DNA from: Aulostomus chinensis
Lineage: Eukaryota > Chordata > Actinopteri > Syngnathiformes > Aulostomidae
DNA length: 64,000 nt
Reading direction: 5' to 3'
Assembly (NCBI GenBank): GCA_037954235.1
Contig: JBBMOA010000012.1
Location: 4,383,501 to 4,447,500 of the forward strand
The notes under the pieces are model-generated. The model saw only the letters and a program-made list of their open reading frames with translations, did not search any database and had not been told where the DNA came from. The first letter of the stretch is position 1. Each line of letters begins with the position of its first letter. Positions 53,267-63,935 of the stretch are shown in pieces. A program made the translations under genes and the position numbers.

Positions 53267-56200
53267 CAGAGGATGTGAATAATTGAACAAGTCTCTGGGA
53301 AGGCAGCCTCCTTCTCCTTATCAACTTCTCTTAACAAAAAATGTCACCAAACTTCTCCTCTAATTGCTGATCTTTGCTTTTCTGCAAAGATTTTGCTTAC
53401 AAAGCCCTTTGTGAGGACTAAGCCGAAGTTACAATGCCTATTCAGGTCAGAGGGAGACGGATGAATCACACACATGCACTTACACACAACGCCTTGAACA
53501 GTCCAGATTTTTTCAATGAAAGCACTACCAACTAAACAATTTAAGTATCAGATCATTTTAGTTTAGAAAAAAAATTAATCCTGCACGCTGCAGCTCATTA
53601 CAAATTTACCAGAAATAATTAAAAAAACAAATTAATCGGCGACAAACTAATAAAGTTTCAAAAATGCAAGAACAAATTAAATAAAATGAAATAAGTCTGA
53701 GTGAAAATGAACATTTAAAAAAATGTACAAAATTGAGTATAAATCATGATTAAACACAATTGTAACTTTGAGTCTTCTGACTATTTCAGATTTTTGTTGG
53801 TTTGACCCAACTTGTAGTGAGCCAGGCTGATCAAACAGTCCAACGTCCACCTGTCATTGAGTGTGTCTTTCTACTGCATATACAACTGCTCTATCAATCA
53901 CAGCCTGTGTTCCCCTTTTAGAAAAAAATCAGAAATAATGCTTTGCAGTTGCGTCACTCCCCATTGTGTGACTGTCACAGCGAACTTGACCTTCAACCAC
54001 CAAAATATTTCAAGTTCATCCTTGAATCCAAATGGATATTTGTACCAAGTTTAAACAAATTGGGGTGTTGGTTCTCCAGATGCAACAGACGGCTGGACAG
54101 ACATCCCAGCACATACTGCAGAGCCTCAGAAGTGCACAAGTTCAAATCCTGTGAAATGACCAACCACAATAAGTTTCCTCTCCACTCTCCCTCTCGCCCT
54201 AATGCCAAACATGATCGCCCGTCCTCCACCAGCTTGTTCCTAACAAGCTCCTAATCACTCACTGGAAAAAGAGCAATGCTAGCACCTATTTGAAGACTAG
54301 CTTGCACATTTAACAGCATGTAAATGTTGTTTAATTAAAGATGGACTCATTAACAATATATTTAAAAACATATCTGAGATCCAGAAAGGTTAACTAGAGA
54401 TTCCTCCCAGATTCCACGGGTGAACCTTGGACAGGTAGCCCATCCGAACACTGCAAACCGCTGAGGAAGCAGATGGGATTTGGGTGAGTAACGACAGAGC
54501 AGCTGCAGAGGCCTGAGAAGCCTGCAGACACATTACCAGGGAAGATCGAGAAAGACACGCGGAGTCTTACAAGCTAATCACGACCATTTGCAGCCTCCAT
54601 CACACATAACACAACATCCTCCTCCCCCAACACCCCCACACACAAACACTACATATTTATCCTGAGCTAAAGACAGTTGCCACCAGGGTTACAGTGGTTA
54701 ACTGGTTCTATGCCACACTGCACCATCTGGTATGAGAGTAAAGTGATTTGTTGATGTAGTGGTGGTTTGAGGAAAAACCATGAATAAATGACTAGGGACA
54801 GAGCATTTACATGTGTTTGGAGTGCTCTGAGGTGATGAAAACAGCAATACTACTGTAAGTAATGTAGTCCAAGGGAAGGTACACATTGTCAGACTTTGAA
54901 ATCCATTGAACAAATCAATATACAACCCATTCAAATATATGCAAATATTTCTAAAGTTACATAGAGGTGATTATAGCCGTGCCGAGCAGGGATGTGGCTC
55001 TATCATTCAGTGGAAAGGTGGATTAAGATAGTAGAAAACCAGGCAGCAGAGGATAAGGATGTTTGCCCTTACTGCAGGCAGCAGCTCTGTGAGAAGACAC
55101 TTCATATTCCTATGTTCTGATTTGTTGGCTGACTCGAAAATGAACAAACTAACCAAATGTGTGCTGGTGCTGTCGAGGAGGCACGAGAGCTTTCTGAGAT
55201 AAGCAGGAAGCCATAGTTCTGGCTGTAAACAATCAATTTCCATAGAATACACAGCTTTGTCAGTATTTTCATTTATGCTGTTCTATCTGAACTTTGTTTT
55301 CTGTTAAAGAATGTGTGCTGTGTGTTTATACCGGTCAAGGGTCACCAATAATAGCAATGCTGACATTTCTGTCCTGGATGAAATTCCTGTTTTCCATCGT
55401 TTTCCATTTGGTGAGGCAGTTATTTCCTTATCAAAGCAGGTGGGAAGAGAATGAGGGACAGACAGGACAGATTTTATCCTCTTACCAGGAGACACTGCCA
55501 GCTGAAAATGATGCAGCTTGTCCTCATCTGGAAAGCTGGCTTTGCATGTACCTGAAGGGTAGGAAGGAAGGAGATAAAGGTAGTAGTGAGTACGGAGTTA
55601 AAAGCCAGAGGCAACTGTATGAAGGCCCGCCATTAATACTAGCTTTAGCACCAATGGCATTTAGGTCAATAACATATTGTATTTCAATTAAATCGTCCCT
55701 TTGCCACAGTATGTTCTCACTGTCCTCTCAGACGGAGTGCAGGATTTATGGCTGGTAGAGAAATGAAGGATTCCCCGTGGCACCACATTCCCCCCTACTG
55801 TTTAAGGGCATGTAGTGCACTCAAAAAGGCAATGGCATCACACGAAGAAGGATTTGAAACATGTTCATATGGAACATGGACAACTTTCCTTTTTTTTGCA
55901 CAATAAATAATCAGACAGACGGTCAGACTGTAGCTCCTAACTCAATTGTGATGACTGTTAATGTCCGAAGCCGAGCAGTGTCCTGGGGAGGGCGTTTCTC
56001 CAAAGAGTGAACTTGATGAAAGTACAGTTGATGGATAGCTTGTTGCTGGTTTGATTCAAATTTGTGTGATTGGGGACGCAATTTTTTTTGTTGTTGTTTG
56101 TGAGCAGTCTGGACTGACTGGATTTTTTCTACAGTCTGTATTTTTACATTTTGTCATCAGACGTCTCAAACTTTGTCGTACGATGAATTACACCATGTAA

Positions 56201-59111
56201 CGGTTGCAGTCCTCAGCAAAGTCACTGTAGACATTACAGCTCTGGAGATAAATCTAAAATGTCGTAAAAAAATATTCCTGACATCATCATATGAAACATG
56301 TGTGTGTTAAAAAAAGACACAGCAGCAGTGTTGCGTAACCCGGTCATGTTGCTGGCTACGTATGTCTCCCTTTAGGGGGGAAGAATATTTGTTTCATAGT
56401 TTGAGTATTATGTGTTTCGATGGCTAAGAGTACAACCCTACAGATGCATTATTAGTCTGTTTAAAGGGGGGAAATGGATGGTATTAGTCTTCCTTGGTTC
56501 ACTCAAAGCTGGAGGATAACAATAAGAGCACATCGCTATTCTTACTCGACTCTTATGAAATCTAATAGAAAAGGGAAATTTCTTGTTTGCTCTTCAAACG
56601 GTCAGAAAACTGTACACATATACATTTGTGGTCAATTATTCAGTGATAAAACGTGAGGAAGTGGAGACTGGAAGAGGATGTGAGGCTGAGCACAAAGCTG
56701 AAGTAAACAAAGGGGGGAATGTTAAGTGACATCATGGAGGTCAACTCACTGTGTTAAAGGGTTAATTCACCCAAAAAAGAAAATTTAGCCTTTGTCCACT
56801 CACCTGCGTGCTTCACGTCAGGTGACTTTTTTTTTTTTTTAGTCTGCAAAACACTGCTGGAGTGGTCAGCACTGTCACCTCACAGTAAGAAGGTTCCGGG
56901 TTTGAGCCCCAGCGGGAGCACGGGGTTTTTCTATGTGGAGTCTGCATGTTCTCCCTGTGCCTGCGTGGGTTCTCTCTGGTACTCCAGCTTCCTCCCACAG
57001 TCCAAAGACATGCAATTGGGGACGAGGCTAAATGACACTCTAAATTGACCGTAGGCGTGGCTGTGAGAGCCAATGGTTGTCTGTCTATATGTGTTGGCCC
57101 TGCCATGGACTGGTGACCTGTTCAGGATGAATCCCGCCTCTCGCCCGAAGGCAGCTGGGATAGGCTCCACCCCCGCGACCCTTAACAGGATAAGCGGAAG
57201 AAAATGGACGGACGGATGGATGGAACACTGCTGGAGTTTCAGAGGGAAAGGCACTGCAGTAATCTTCCAATTCAAGCGAAAGGTGATGATCTTTTAAACG
57301 TACAAAAAATATATAATAAAACCAAACAGTCCTCCATGCTGCTCGTCTGCAGTAACCCAAGTGTACTGAAGCCTCAACATGCCAAGTTGTTTTGAAAAAC
57401 CTGACTGATGTCGTGTTTCAGCCTCACCACGGCATCACGGCTCCAGGTTACGGTGGGGAGGGAGGCTAAAAACATGGTGGCAGTGATGTTTCTTAAACAA
57501 CTTCACATGTTGAGGCTTCGGGACACTTGGGTTACTTTGGACAAGCGGCATTTTTGGGGTGAACTATCCCTTTAACGCGGTGTCGAGGTGTGTTGTTATA
57601 CTCACTAGGGAGGTTGGCTTCAAGTTCTGCAACTTCTGGTGAGAGGAAACAACAGGAATGAAGCGTCAGAACAGAGGACACAGATAAACTAAAGTATCCA
57701 CACAGAATGATTACTGACTGTCATTTCAGGCGCTGCCAGCTCCCTTCTAACTCACTTAAGTGGCTGTAGAATGCAGAAAAGATTCATGTCCCATTTTGAA
57801 GTTGTAAAACATGTCTCAACTAAAACCAGGGTCTCAAATTCACTTTTAAAGTCACTGGCCAAATTGTGTTTTGTCTCTATGAGTCTAGAGCAATGATACA
57901 AAGCATCATACCAGCTGATAATAATTGTGCGATTATTTAAAAAAACGCTTTAGTGAAAGCAGAATCAAGGAATCACAGATGTATTTATTTCAGCAAAGAA
58001 AATAAGAAAAAAATCTCAACTACCCCGTGATTGTATATAGCCTCCCGAATTCCTGATTTCAGGAGGTGTAATTAAATGCACCATGAGGTGTCTCATGCTG
58101 GGCAGCTGGCGCTCAAGCACATCCTGTCATACTAGAAGGGAAGCACGTGTTTCATTGATCAATCCTTCAACCATTTTCACATGAACATCCATACATCTGC
58201 TGCTCATCTCAGACTCTCAACTGAACTCACCTGCTTGAATTCACTGTAAACAATTCAGAAGTTATTCAAAAGGGGGGGGGGGGCAGGCATTCACACTCTC
58301 TGCCACGATGGCTTCTCGATCCAAAGAAACACTTGCAAATTTTTAACAGTGATTTTCAGCTGTTTCCAAAAATATGGCTGAAGGTGTGAAATGATCTGCT
58401 GCTGCAGATGTGTGACATCCAGATCTGCAAATTTATTGTCCTAAGTGGCTCATTTACCTTTGGCACTTTATAACTAAATTCTGTGGAAAGCAATCATCTT
58501 AAAGACTTGATTTGTGAAACAGGAAAACAATAATTTCTCCTTGGCATCAGCAGCTGTGATAATAAGATCTTGTTAGTCAGCAGATCTATTTTTGTTCTTC
58601 CAAGATGGACAAAGTTTTTACTCCAGCATCACAAAATATCAAACTGTTTGTCACAATGAAGCCTGTCGTCCTCAGTTTGAGTGATATGAAGCAGCTAATT
58701 TCCCACCTCAGAACTTGACGTGACATTATCACTCTTGTGAGTGCCAAAGAAGACACATTAACACACACCCCTGCAGCGCCTCACAGAACAAAGGTGTAAA
58801 GACAAAGGAATCCAACAGAAAGCAAAATAAACTTCATGTTGTACTGATACTTCATACTGAGACGTACTTGTAACATTTGTCCACATTTATATTGTAAAAC
58901 TAGAGATAACACTATGGTTTACCGGCAGATTAGGAACCACAGCTCCTGCTGAATTAGCCGTAATGTTGTTTTGGTTGAGTATAGCGACCCAGGTACCTTT
59001 GGTAAGGAGACGGTCCCTTATGGAGACCCTGTGGGTGGAGTCGGAAGCTCCAGAGGCACGGCCCGTCTTTCCTCCGTCATCCCTCTTCAGCTTACTGGCC
59101 AGTGTAAGCAT
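32408..59111 (-). CDS. ube2f: NEDD8-conjugating enzyme UBE2F, complete spliced coding region (nine coding exons)
   Basis: UBE2F is an E2 that accepts NEDD8 from the NAE1-UBA3 E1 as a Cys thioester and, with RBX2, transfers it to CUL5. Order on the - strand: join of 59111-58997, 57635-57606, 55551-55486, 50829-50762, 48405-48335, 48043-47986, 44393-44361, 42833-42771, 32458-32408. Lengths 115, 30, 66, 68, 71, 58, 33, 63 and 51 sum to 555 nt, i.e. 184 residues plus TGA, one residue shorter than the human protein. All eight introns are GT/AG and phases match throughout. Residues 1-38 are the N-terminal extension that docks on the E1 and on DCN1-like proteins. The UBC fold follows, with HPN at 105-107 (oxyanion Asn 107), catalytic Cys 115 in GEICLS, and the C-terminal helices ending in KHYAR. 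No frameshift or stop was found, so the gene looks functional. The gene points tail-to-tail at ramp1. Confidence 0.97.
32680..32893 (+). mobile_element. Decayed 3' fragment of a Rex1-type LINE
   Basis: AGTCAAAGCTCACCGTTTACC, then GATCGCGGGTACAAGCGGCC and GAGTTTCCTC, follow in order the end of the reverse-transcriptase region of fish Rex1/Babar LINEs. CTAGTAGAACTACCGCTCC and ATAAGCTGGACGGATGGAT then match the 3' end. Internal deletions and stops make it non-functional. Assigned from remembered family sequence, not from a search. Confidence 0.65.
33893..33916. repeat. (CA)12 microsatellite
   Basis: CA tract in the ube2f last intron. Confidence 0.9.
35141..35206. repeat. Miniature foldback sequence (about 66 bp)
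   Basis: CATTCACACTGACACGGGCC and GACCCG on the left pair imperfectly with CGGGTCGTCGGG and ATTTTAGTGTCAATC on the right, around a short loop. The TTCACACTG start and GGGTCG motifs recall the ends of the 41937-42521 element. Confidence 0.55.
35231..35480 (+). repeat. Unclassified interspersed repeat, second copy
   Basis: Pyrimidine-rich runs (GTTTTGGTTGCTGTCACTTCC, GTTTCTGGTCCTGCACAG) resemble the reverse complement of 205-542 in wording and order. Open frames on both strands are not gene-like. Confidence 0.35.
38190..38226. repeat. (GT)18 microsatellite
   Basis: Uninterrupted GT tract. Confidence 0.95.
41937..42521. mobile_element. MITE-like non-autonomous DNA transposon with long terminal inverted repeats (585 bp)
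   Basis: The left end CCCCTTTCACACTG, then AAAAACGCG, is mirrored by CGCGTTTTTCAGTGTGAAAAGGG at 42499-42521. The inverted similarity continues inward: GCTCAGCATTT at about 42000 on the left matches the reverse complement of AAATGCTGAGC at about 42470 on the right, so each TIR is roughly 60-75 bp. CpG density inside far exceeds the flanks. A 155-codon open frame crosses the left half but looks like no transposase. No target-site duplication is clear, so the superfamily is not assigned. Confidence 0.7.
42771..42833 (-). CDS. ube2f: ube2f coding exon (residues 148-168)
   Basis: Acceptor GCTGCAG, donor GTGAGC. It reads [18 protein letters not shown] then RDK, a helical C-terminal part of the UBC domain. 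It is a symmetric phase 0-0 exon of 63 nt, followed by the largest intron (10.3 kb). Confidence 0.97.
42834..44360 (-). other. ube2f: ube2f intron (1.5 kb)
   Basis: Contains a (GTTTT)n tract at 43340-43361 and A-runs near 43017; nothing else recognised. Confidence 0.9.
44361..44393 (-). CDS. ube2f: ube2f coding exon, 33-nt microexon (residues 137-147)
   Basis: Acceptor CTTCTAG, donor GTAAGT. It reads [11 protein letters not shown] exactly as in vertebrate UBE2F. It is symmetric (phase 0-0), so it could be skipped in frame, although that would remove a core helix. Confidence 0.96.
44779..44865. repeat. 29-bp tandem repeat, three copies
   Basis: Three contiguous copies of a unit beginning AACCATGTGAATTGAGGAAC and ending GTTCTTC (44779-44807, 44808-44836, 44837-44865). 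They are identical except for one C/T change. Each carries the near-palindrome GAACAYGTTC; the first copy is the perfect palindrome GAACATGTTC (44795-44804). Confidence 0.95.
45160..45212. repeat. (GT)n microsatellite, about 53 bp
   Basis: GT tract ending in GCGCGC. Confidence 0.95.
47986..48043 (-). CDS. ube2f: ube2f coding exon (Ser 117 to Lys 136)
   Basis: Acceptor GTCTGCAG, donor GTAAAT. It reads [19 protein letters not shown], the conserved stretch just after the active-site Cys. The preceding intron is only 291 bp. It ends in phase 0. Confidence 0.96.
48335..48405 (-). CDS. ube2f: ube2f coding exon with catalytic Cys 115 (residues 94-116 plus two bases)
   Basis: Acceptor TCTGTAG, donor GTAATA. 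It carries [15 protein letters not shown] and then [11 protein letters not shown] (105-107) supplies the oxyanion Asn and Cys 115 is the NEDD8 thioester site, equivalent to human Cys 116. The exon ends AG, and the next exon adds C to complete Ser 117. Confidence 0.97.
48406..50761 (-). other. ube2f: ube2f intron (2.4 kb)
   Basis: Contains poly-C at 48897-48913 and a T-run at 49447-49459; no exon seen. Confidence 0.9.
50762..50829 (-). CDS. ube2f: ube2f coding exon (residues 71-93)
   Basis: Acceptor TTCCAG, donor GTGAGT. It reads [20 protein letters not shown] then NMV, the beta-sheet core of the UBC fold, nearly identical to human UBE2F. It ends in phase 0. Confidence 0.96.
50830..55485 (-). 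other. ube2f: ube2f intron (4.7 kb)
   Basis: Contains a GT tract at 53227-53264 and a C-run at 52660-52669. The 174-codon + strand frame overlapping its edge (50455-50979) is a shadow over the exon at 50762-50829. Confidence 0.9.
53227..53264. repeat. (GT)19 microsatellite
   Basis: Uninterrupted GT tract. Confidence 0.95.
55486..55551 (-). CDS. ube2f: ube2f coding exon (residues 49-70)
   Basis: Acceptor CCCTTCAG and donor GTAAGA. The 66-nt exon reads STCK, then [17 protein letters not shown], aligning with the human stretch that has FPDPNKLH followed by FQLTVTP. The PN to ED change is the clearest divergence from the mammalian protein. The last base supplies the G of Asp 71. An unrelated + strand open frame (55294-55758) runs over it and is a shadow. 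Confidence 0.93.
55552..57605 (-). other. ube2f: ube2f intron (2.1 kb) with a SINE-like insertion
   Basis: Holds the SINE-like copy at 56864-57223, antisense to the gene; otherwise unremarkable. Confidence 0.9.
56864..57223 (+). mobile_element. SINE-like element with 14-bp target-site duplication
   Basis: The direct repeat AACACTGCTGGAGT lies at 56850-56863 and 57224-57237. The body starts at GGTCAGCACTGTCACC, so the first few bases of the head are missing. The B-box-like GGTTTGAGCCC is preserved. The tail is GGACGGACGGATGGATGG. It is one of the better-preserved copies. Confidence 0.85.
57606..57635 (-). CDS. ube2f: ube2f coding exon, 30-nt microexon (residues 39-48)
   Basis: Flanked by CTCACCAG and GTGAGT. 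With the G left by the previous exon it reads [10 protein letters not shown], the conserved linker into the UBC fold, and leaves one base of codon 49. It is a symmetric phase 1-1 exon, so skipping it would keep the frame and remove ten residues. Confidence 0.95.
57636..58996 (-). other. ube2f: ube2f intron (1.4 kb)
   Basis: A G-run at 58273-58284; no exon or repeat recognised. Confidence 0.9.
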
Positions 59112-59169
59112 GGCTACGCTGCTGTGATGAGCCTCAGTCCTCGGCCCCACAATGCACTGTGCTGCACCG
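58997..59169 (-). CDS. ube2f: ube2f first coding exon (residues 1-38; CDS 58997-59111)
   Basis: The ATG is at 59111-59109. It opens with [13 protein letters not shown], matching the characteristic UBE2F N-terminus, whose acetylated Met and following helix bind DCN1-like proteins and UBA3. The exon ends AAAG before GTACCT, one base into codon 39. Upstream of the ATG the frame stays open but becomes repeat-like (GT tract at 59190-59208). The 5' edge at 59169 follows a CAG (59172-59170); a second CAG a few bases inside the exon would also serve, so that edge is uncertain. Confidence 0.95.
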
Positions 59170-61883
59170 CTGCTTGAAACACTGACAAACACACACACAC
59201 ACACACTGACATTTTTAACTTCATTATGTTGCGGAGACTAGAAATATAAGGTAATCCGACTTACAATTTAATGTTTGAGAAGAAGAGAAGCAGATACATA
59301 TCAAAAAGACAAGAAATGCAATTTTCTTGAGTGGAAAATTAAACATAATTGAAATGGCAGAAGTCCCCCGTGGCACTGCAGAGTACACTGGGTTTTACCA
59401 CCAGGTGCTGCACAAACTGAACTACCCGCACCTCCAGTTATTCCCAACACTGATGTCAGGGGGACTTCCTGGACAAACTGTAGTGACGTCCCACAGAAGA
59501 GAATCAACAGAACTGTCAACTGGCCAAAGGAGCGCCTCTGCAATGAAGCGCAGTGGCCAACACAAACCTGAATGAGCTACTCTTTCCATGACTAGTCTGC
59601 TTCCAACTTTCTCTCTGAGTCCTCATTTTACCTCCCAGAACAACAGCTGTGGTATTTAACATATGATAGTGGTGATGAAAGTGGTGATTTTTAAGGCTGA
59701 AACAAACAATTATTTTCATCCTGGATTAATCTGCAGATTGTTTTGCCAGTGGAACATCAAGACATTTTTAAAAATCGCTTGTGGCTTTTTCCCGAAACCC
59801 AAAGTGATGTGTTCCATTGACCTCTTCTGTCTGTCTAACAGTACGAAACCCTCAACTCTTTATTATCCGTCATAAATGACAAAGCAAATCTTTCTGTTCA
59901 GGCTGCAGCCAGCAAATGTCTAACATTTTTTGCTAATAAAAGCCAGAAACCAAAAGGGTATCTGATAAGTTGTTACTGCTCTGGTGAGTCTGTGAGATGA
60001 CATTGTGGCAGCGGTTTTCACATTCTCTATTTCATGCAGTACATGAGAGGTTTCCTCAGATAATAGAAACAAAAAATAGGTAACAGAACAGGTTTACTGG
60101 TAATTCAGCTGCACTGAATACACAACATCGGTACTACACTCAGTATGAGACAAGCAACAAGTCACCTGGTGTACGTGTTTGTCTCAGCACACCATCGGGT
60201 TCTAATCCAAACTGTGTCTGCATAGTAACGCACTGTCAGTTAACAGCCATGTCCTGTCTTGTTGTCATCCCAAAAAAACACATGACAGCTCGAGTAAACA
60301 AACACACCAGAGTCAGCCATCTTGCCTCTCTCTCTCTACTGACATCTCTTTCAAGTTGCTGCCTTGACGCAGTGGGAAACCATACACGCACCATCAGATA
60401 GACACGAGTGGTATCGTCAGGCTAGTTAAAAACAAATATAACATATTAATAATGTTGTCATATAGCTTATAACTAATTCAATACAAGTCTGATTTAGTGC
60501 TGTGACTCTGTCAGCATAGGCTGCTTTTTAATTTATAAGAACGTATCATGTAGGCTAGTTTGCAAACAAACCAGTTTCTGCACTGAACCACGTGAGAGAG
60601 AGTTTGGAATCAACTAAACTCCTGTGCTCAGCCTCACGAGTGGCAGGTGAGACATGAAAATGACGAGGTGCAAATCTACTCCTTCATATGCTACAGTCCT
60701 GCAACTTTAAAGGATTATGACATCAGGCATAGAGTGGAATAAATAAAACCTTTGACAGCAGTTATTAAGACACAAACAGCCAACTGCTCAACAGGTTCAT
60801 TATTTGGGTGCATTGCTGACGTGTGACACAGGAAAAGAAACATAACGAAGAGAGAAAATGAGGTCAGCTCGCCATTTCCATGGTTTTTTAAGTCTGATGA
60901 ATAAATGATCAGAAAAGTTAATTCAGCCTTTTTTCTCCTGATATTTACTAATAAAAAAAATCAGTTATTATTGCTGATGACATGATTTTCCAGCAACATC
61001 ACGCAGGCTTATATACAGTGAGTAAAATTATGGAATCACACAGTCCAGCTGACAAGGCTAGGGTGTAAGAAAAACCACAGGTCTGACTCCAGTGGTTATT
61101 GTAAATCAGAAATTATTATAGTTATCCTTTAATATAATTTTCATTTCTATTCATACATTTATTCTTTAAGTTAATAAGTGACTATTGTAGAACATCTGCT
61201 TCCATCTCAAAATCAATGAGATTTTTGAATTGGTTAGGAGTTAGTTAATGCCTGAAATACAGTAAATAGTTTATAATAAATACCTATTACCTATACCTAT
61301 TATGAATACATATCGTATTGTTTTTTTTTTCTACAGAATAAAAACATTTTGTAAATACCACAATTAAAGCAATTATGTGACTTAAAAACTGCGGTCGCTA
61401 ACAAGGCGCTAATCTACAGAGGTAATCACATCAGAAGCGAATGGGTGTGGTTTGTTCATAGCGTAGCGTTAGCTTTGAACTTCTAACAAATGCACATATG
61501 CTTAAATAAAAAAATCAGAAAAGTGATGTTCATTTGTGAAGGTTGTCTTGTTTAATAAAAAAAATACAAGTCTCATAAACTTGTTTGCCATGGGTGTAAA
61601 ATCCAATGTAAAGAACCCCACTGGGTTTTGGTGGCGGCAACCCATGACGATGCTAACTTCTCTGTGGGGCTACAAAGACCTCGCTGCTGGGGCTTCTCTA
61701 TAAGGAACCAATGTGGAAACTTCCAGGGACTTTGACTGCTTCAGCAGCACATTCATTCATTCAGCAGCAGCTGTGCAGCCTCGCAGCCATGCACCAACTT
61801 GCAGCTCTCACTGTCTCATAATCTCATTAAGTCTTGAGGATCCCATTGATCCATTCTGCTCTTAAATATCCCGAATATGCCCC

Positions 61884-61914
<31 letters not shown>

Positions 61915-62827
61915 ACCTCTCCACTAACTGACCAGCTCTCTGGAGTTGACTGTGTGGGGCGGTGGGTGAGAGCAGTCGGAGACTCGCAGCCGCAGCAGTT
62001 AGTGAGTGGATCAGGTATCAGTGAGCACATAAACAGTTTGCCACTTGGACCGACCCAACGCCCACCTGCCCCAGCTGTCAGTCACCACAGCTCCTCCTTA
62101 CCCACAGTTACAGCCTACCTGGATGGAAGCTAGTTCGATAGCATGAAGCTAAAAGGAGAAGCAAAATACACACACACCCACACACACAAACACAATTACT
62201 CAGCAAAAAAAAACAAAAAACAAAAACACTCTCCTTGCAGATCGCTTTACACTCGCAGCCGTTTCTTGGTCTACCATGAACACGTTTGCGTCAGGCCCGT
62301 GTTCAATCACCTTCAAACACTAGCATGAGAGTGTAACCTCCTCTACTTATTTTCCATATCTTCCACATAGCTTCCCTTTATTGTGTTTCTTCTCACAGTT
62401 TCTGTCTCCTAAGCAGTCCCGAAAGTCATTCCCAGCTTTACTTCACCAATATTTTTGTTCGAAATGACACTCAAACAAGTGCGTGTACCATAAGACCTGC
62501 GAGGTAAACGGACCCAGCCTTAACTCACACCATCACCTGCTCATGAAGTGAGTTCTTGCCTCGTCACTGTACTGGTAGCTCATCGGGTAAGCAGGAGGAT
62601 AACTCCCGGGGCTACCTCTCCTCCTAATCACAGCTAGCTAACGTTAGTTGGTCACAATTTACAAGCTAAGAACTTATCTCAGGTCACTCTAACTCCACAT
62701 ACAATGTGGACAGGTGCAGGAGAAATGCATCTTGTTGTATTGTAAAAAAAAGAGGCAAGTTTAAGTTGTTTAAAAAGTATCTAGCTAGCCAGTGCTGTGT
62801 CTTGTGTGTAATCAGTGTTGTTATTAC
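59170..62827 (-). other. ube2f: ube2f first intron (3.7 kb, if the leader exon is right)
   Basis: Contains a CA tract (59190-59208), poly-C21 plus (AC)n (61880-61916) and short CA runs near 62170. No coding exon seen. Confidence 0.5.
61880..61916. repeat. Poly-C21 plus (AC)n
   Basis: The longest C homopolymer in the window, joined to an AC tract. Confidence 0.95.
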
Positions 62828-62950
62828 CTGCTATCTCGGCGCTAGCGCTCCGTGCTACACCATAATCAGCCGCCCTCCTCTGTTCAGTGCGCCGTCTACA
62901 ACTCCAGCCGGATACTGACTGAGGCACTTCAGACTGTAAATAATTTCAAA
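62828..62950 (-). other. ube2f: Probable ube2f 5' non-coding exon
   Basis: On the - strand a CpG-containing stretch ends GAGATAGCAG before GTAATA (donor GT at 62827-62826). It contains no conserved coding. Position, strand and donor suit a leader exon joined to the acceptor near 59170, leaving a 3.7-kb first intron. The 5' limit is a guess. Confidence 0.45.
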
Positions 62951-63120
62951 AATATTACTCGAGGTTCCAGCGTGAATATAAACTGACTGGAGAGTCAGCT
63001 GTCAGAACTTCGCTCCGGTATCATGGGCAACGGAAGTGCAGTGGAATCCAACCGTAATTGTTGCTCGTGGACACAAAGAAGCGGATAAACAGTTCCGCGC
63101 TCGACGAGCTCCCCCCCGGT
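62930..63120 (-). promoter_or_regulatory. Probable ube2f promoter, GC/CpG-enriched
   Basis: CpG frequency rises here compared with the AT-rich DNA on both sides, and there is an ETS-type core CGGAAGTG at 63031-63038. No TATA box is evident upstream of the presumed leader exon. The assignment is inferred from position at the 5' end of ube2f. Confidence 0.4.
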
Positions 63121-63935
63121 TGAATGCACGGATTTGAAAGCGATATCTTGGATTATAGCGTTCTTGTTTAATAACTATCATGGTTGATGTTTTAATGACA
63201 TTTTTAATATATTTTCTCATTATTTTTTCTGAATTTTTATTATATTTCTTGGGCAACGTTTTTTTTAATTTTTAATTTTTTTTCAAATTTTGATATATCA
63301 AAAACCAAGAGCAGGGCAAGTGGAGTAGCAGCTAAGGGAGTGGAGAGAGGGAGAGGAAGGAAAACTACTAATTAACTTAATAGAGAAGGACGTGGAGCAG
63401 CATGATATTCCGAATGATCACCAGGAGAGACCGGTGGAGGAGAATTCCCTGGAAAGTAAAAAAGTCACAACAGGCTTGAGAGCTGAGGAGCAAATGGCAG
63501 GAGCATCTTGCAAAAGAACAACAACGACTGAAAAGAGCAAGGAAGGATTAGCAGATGATGCAGAGGCTAAAGAAGAAGACATATCTGAAGGTTGAACACA
63601 CGGGGAGAAAGAATGACTTGAGAGAGAGAGAGAGAGAGAGAAGGAGGGAGGAACAACAAGAAAGAGAATGGGAGGAGGAGAAGTCTAGCTGTGAACCTGG
63701 TTTAGGTTTAGGTTCTGACCGGTTTATTCTGGTGGTGGTGTTTTGATATATAAAGATGATGATCATTGCAAGTTTTGTATTCTTGTTGAAGTGATGAATG
63801 ACATGAAATGGACTTATAATCAAACCTCTTGGTTGCGTTTTTAATCTTTTTTTTAACATAAACGCACACACAAACACACGCACACACACAAACACGCACA
63901 CAAACACAAAATGTCATGAAATGAGCAACACTTAC
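63121..63935. other. Flank upstream of ube2f, no supported gene
   Basis: AT-rich at 63160-63300, then purine-rich with a (GA)n tract at 63620-63641 and CA runs at 63865-63910. A + strand frame from a stop near 63325 to TGA at 63597 is open and Lys/Glu-rich, but it lacks an ATG at its start and has no recognisable domain. Confidence 0.5.

Noticed and set aside
54400..54450. Weak match to the SINE-like 3' segment (GGACAGGTAGCCCATCC)
   Set aside because: Only about 20 bp agree and no head or tail is present.
55294..55758. 154-codon + strand open frame
   Set aside because: It is antisense to the ube2f exon at 55486-55551, which has correct splice sites and phase.
63325..63597. Lys/Glu-rich + strand open frame near the window end
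   Set aside because: No ATG near its start, purine-rich composition that suppresses stops by chance, and no domain.
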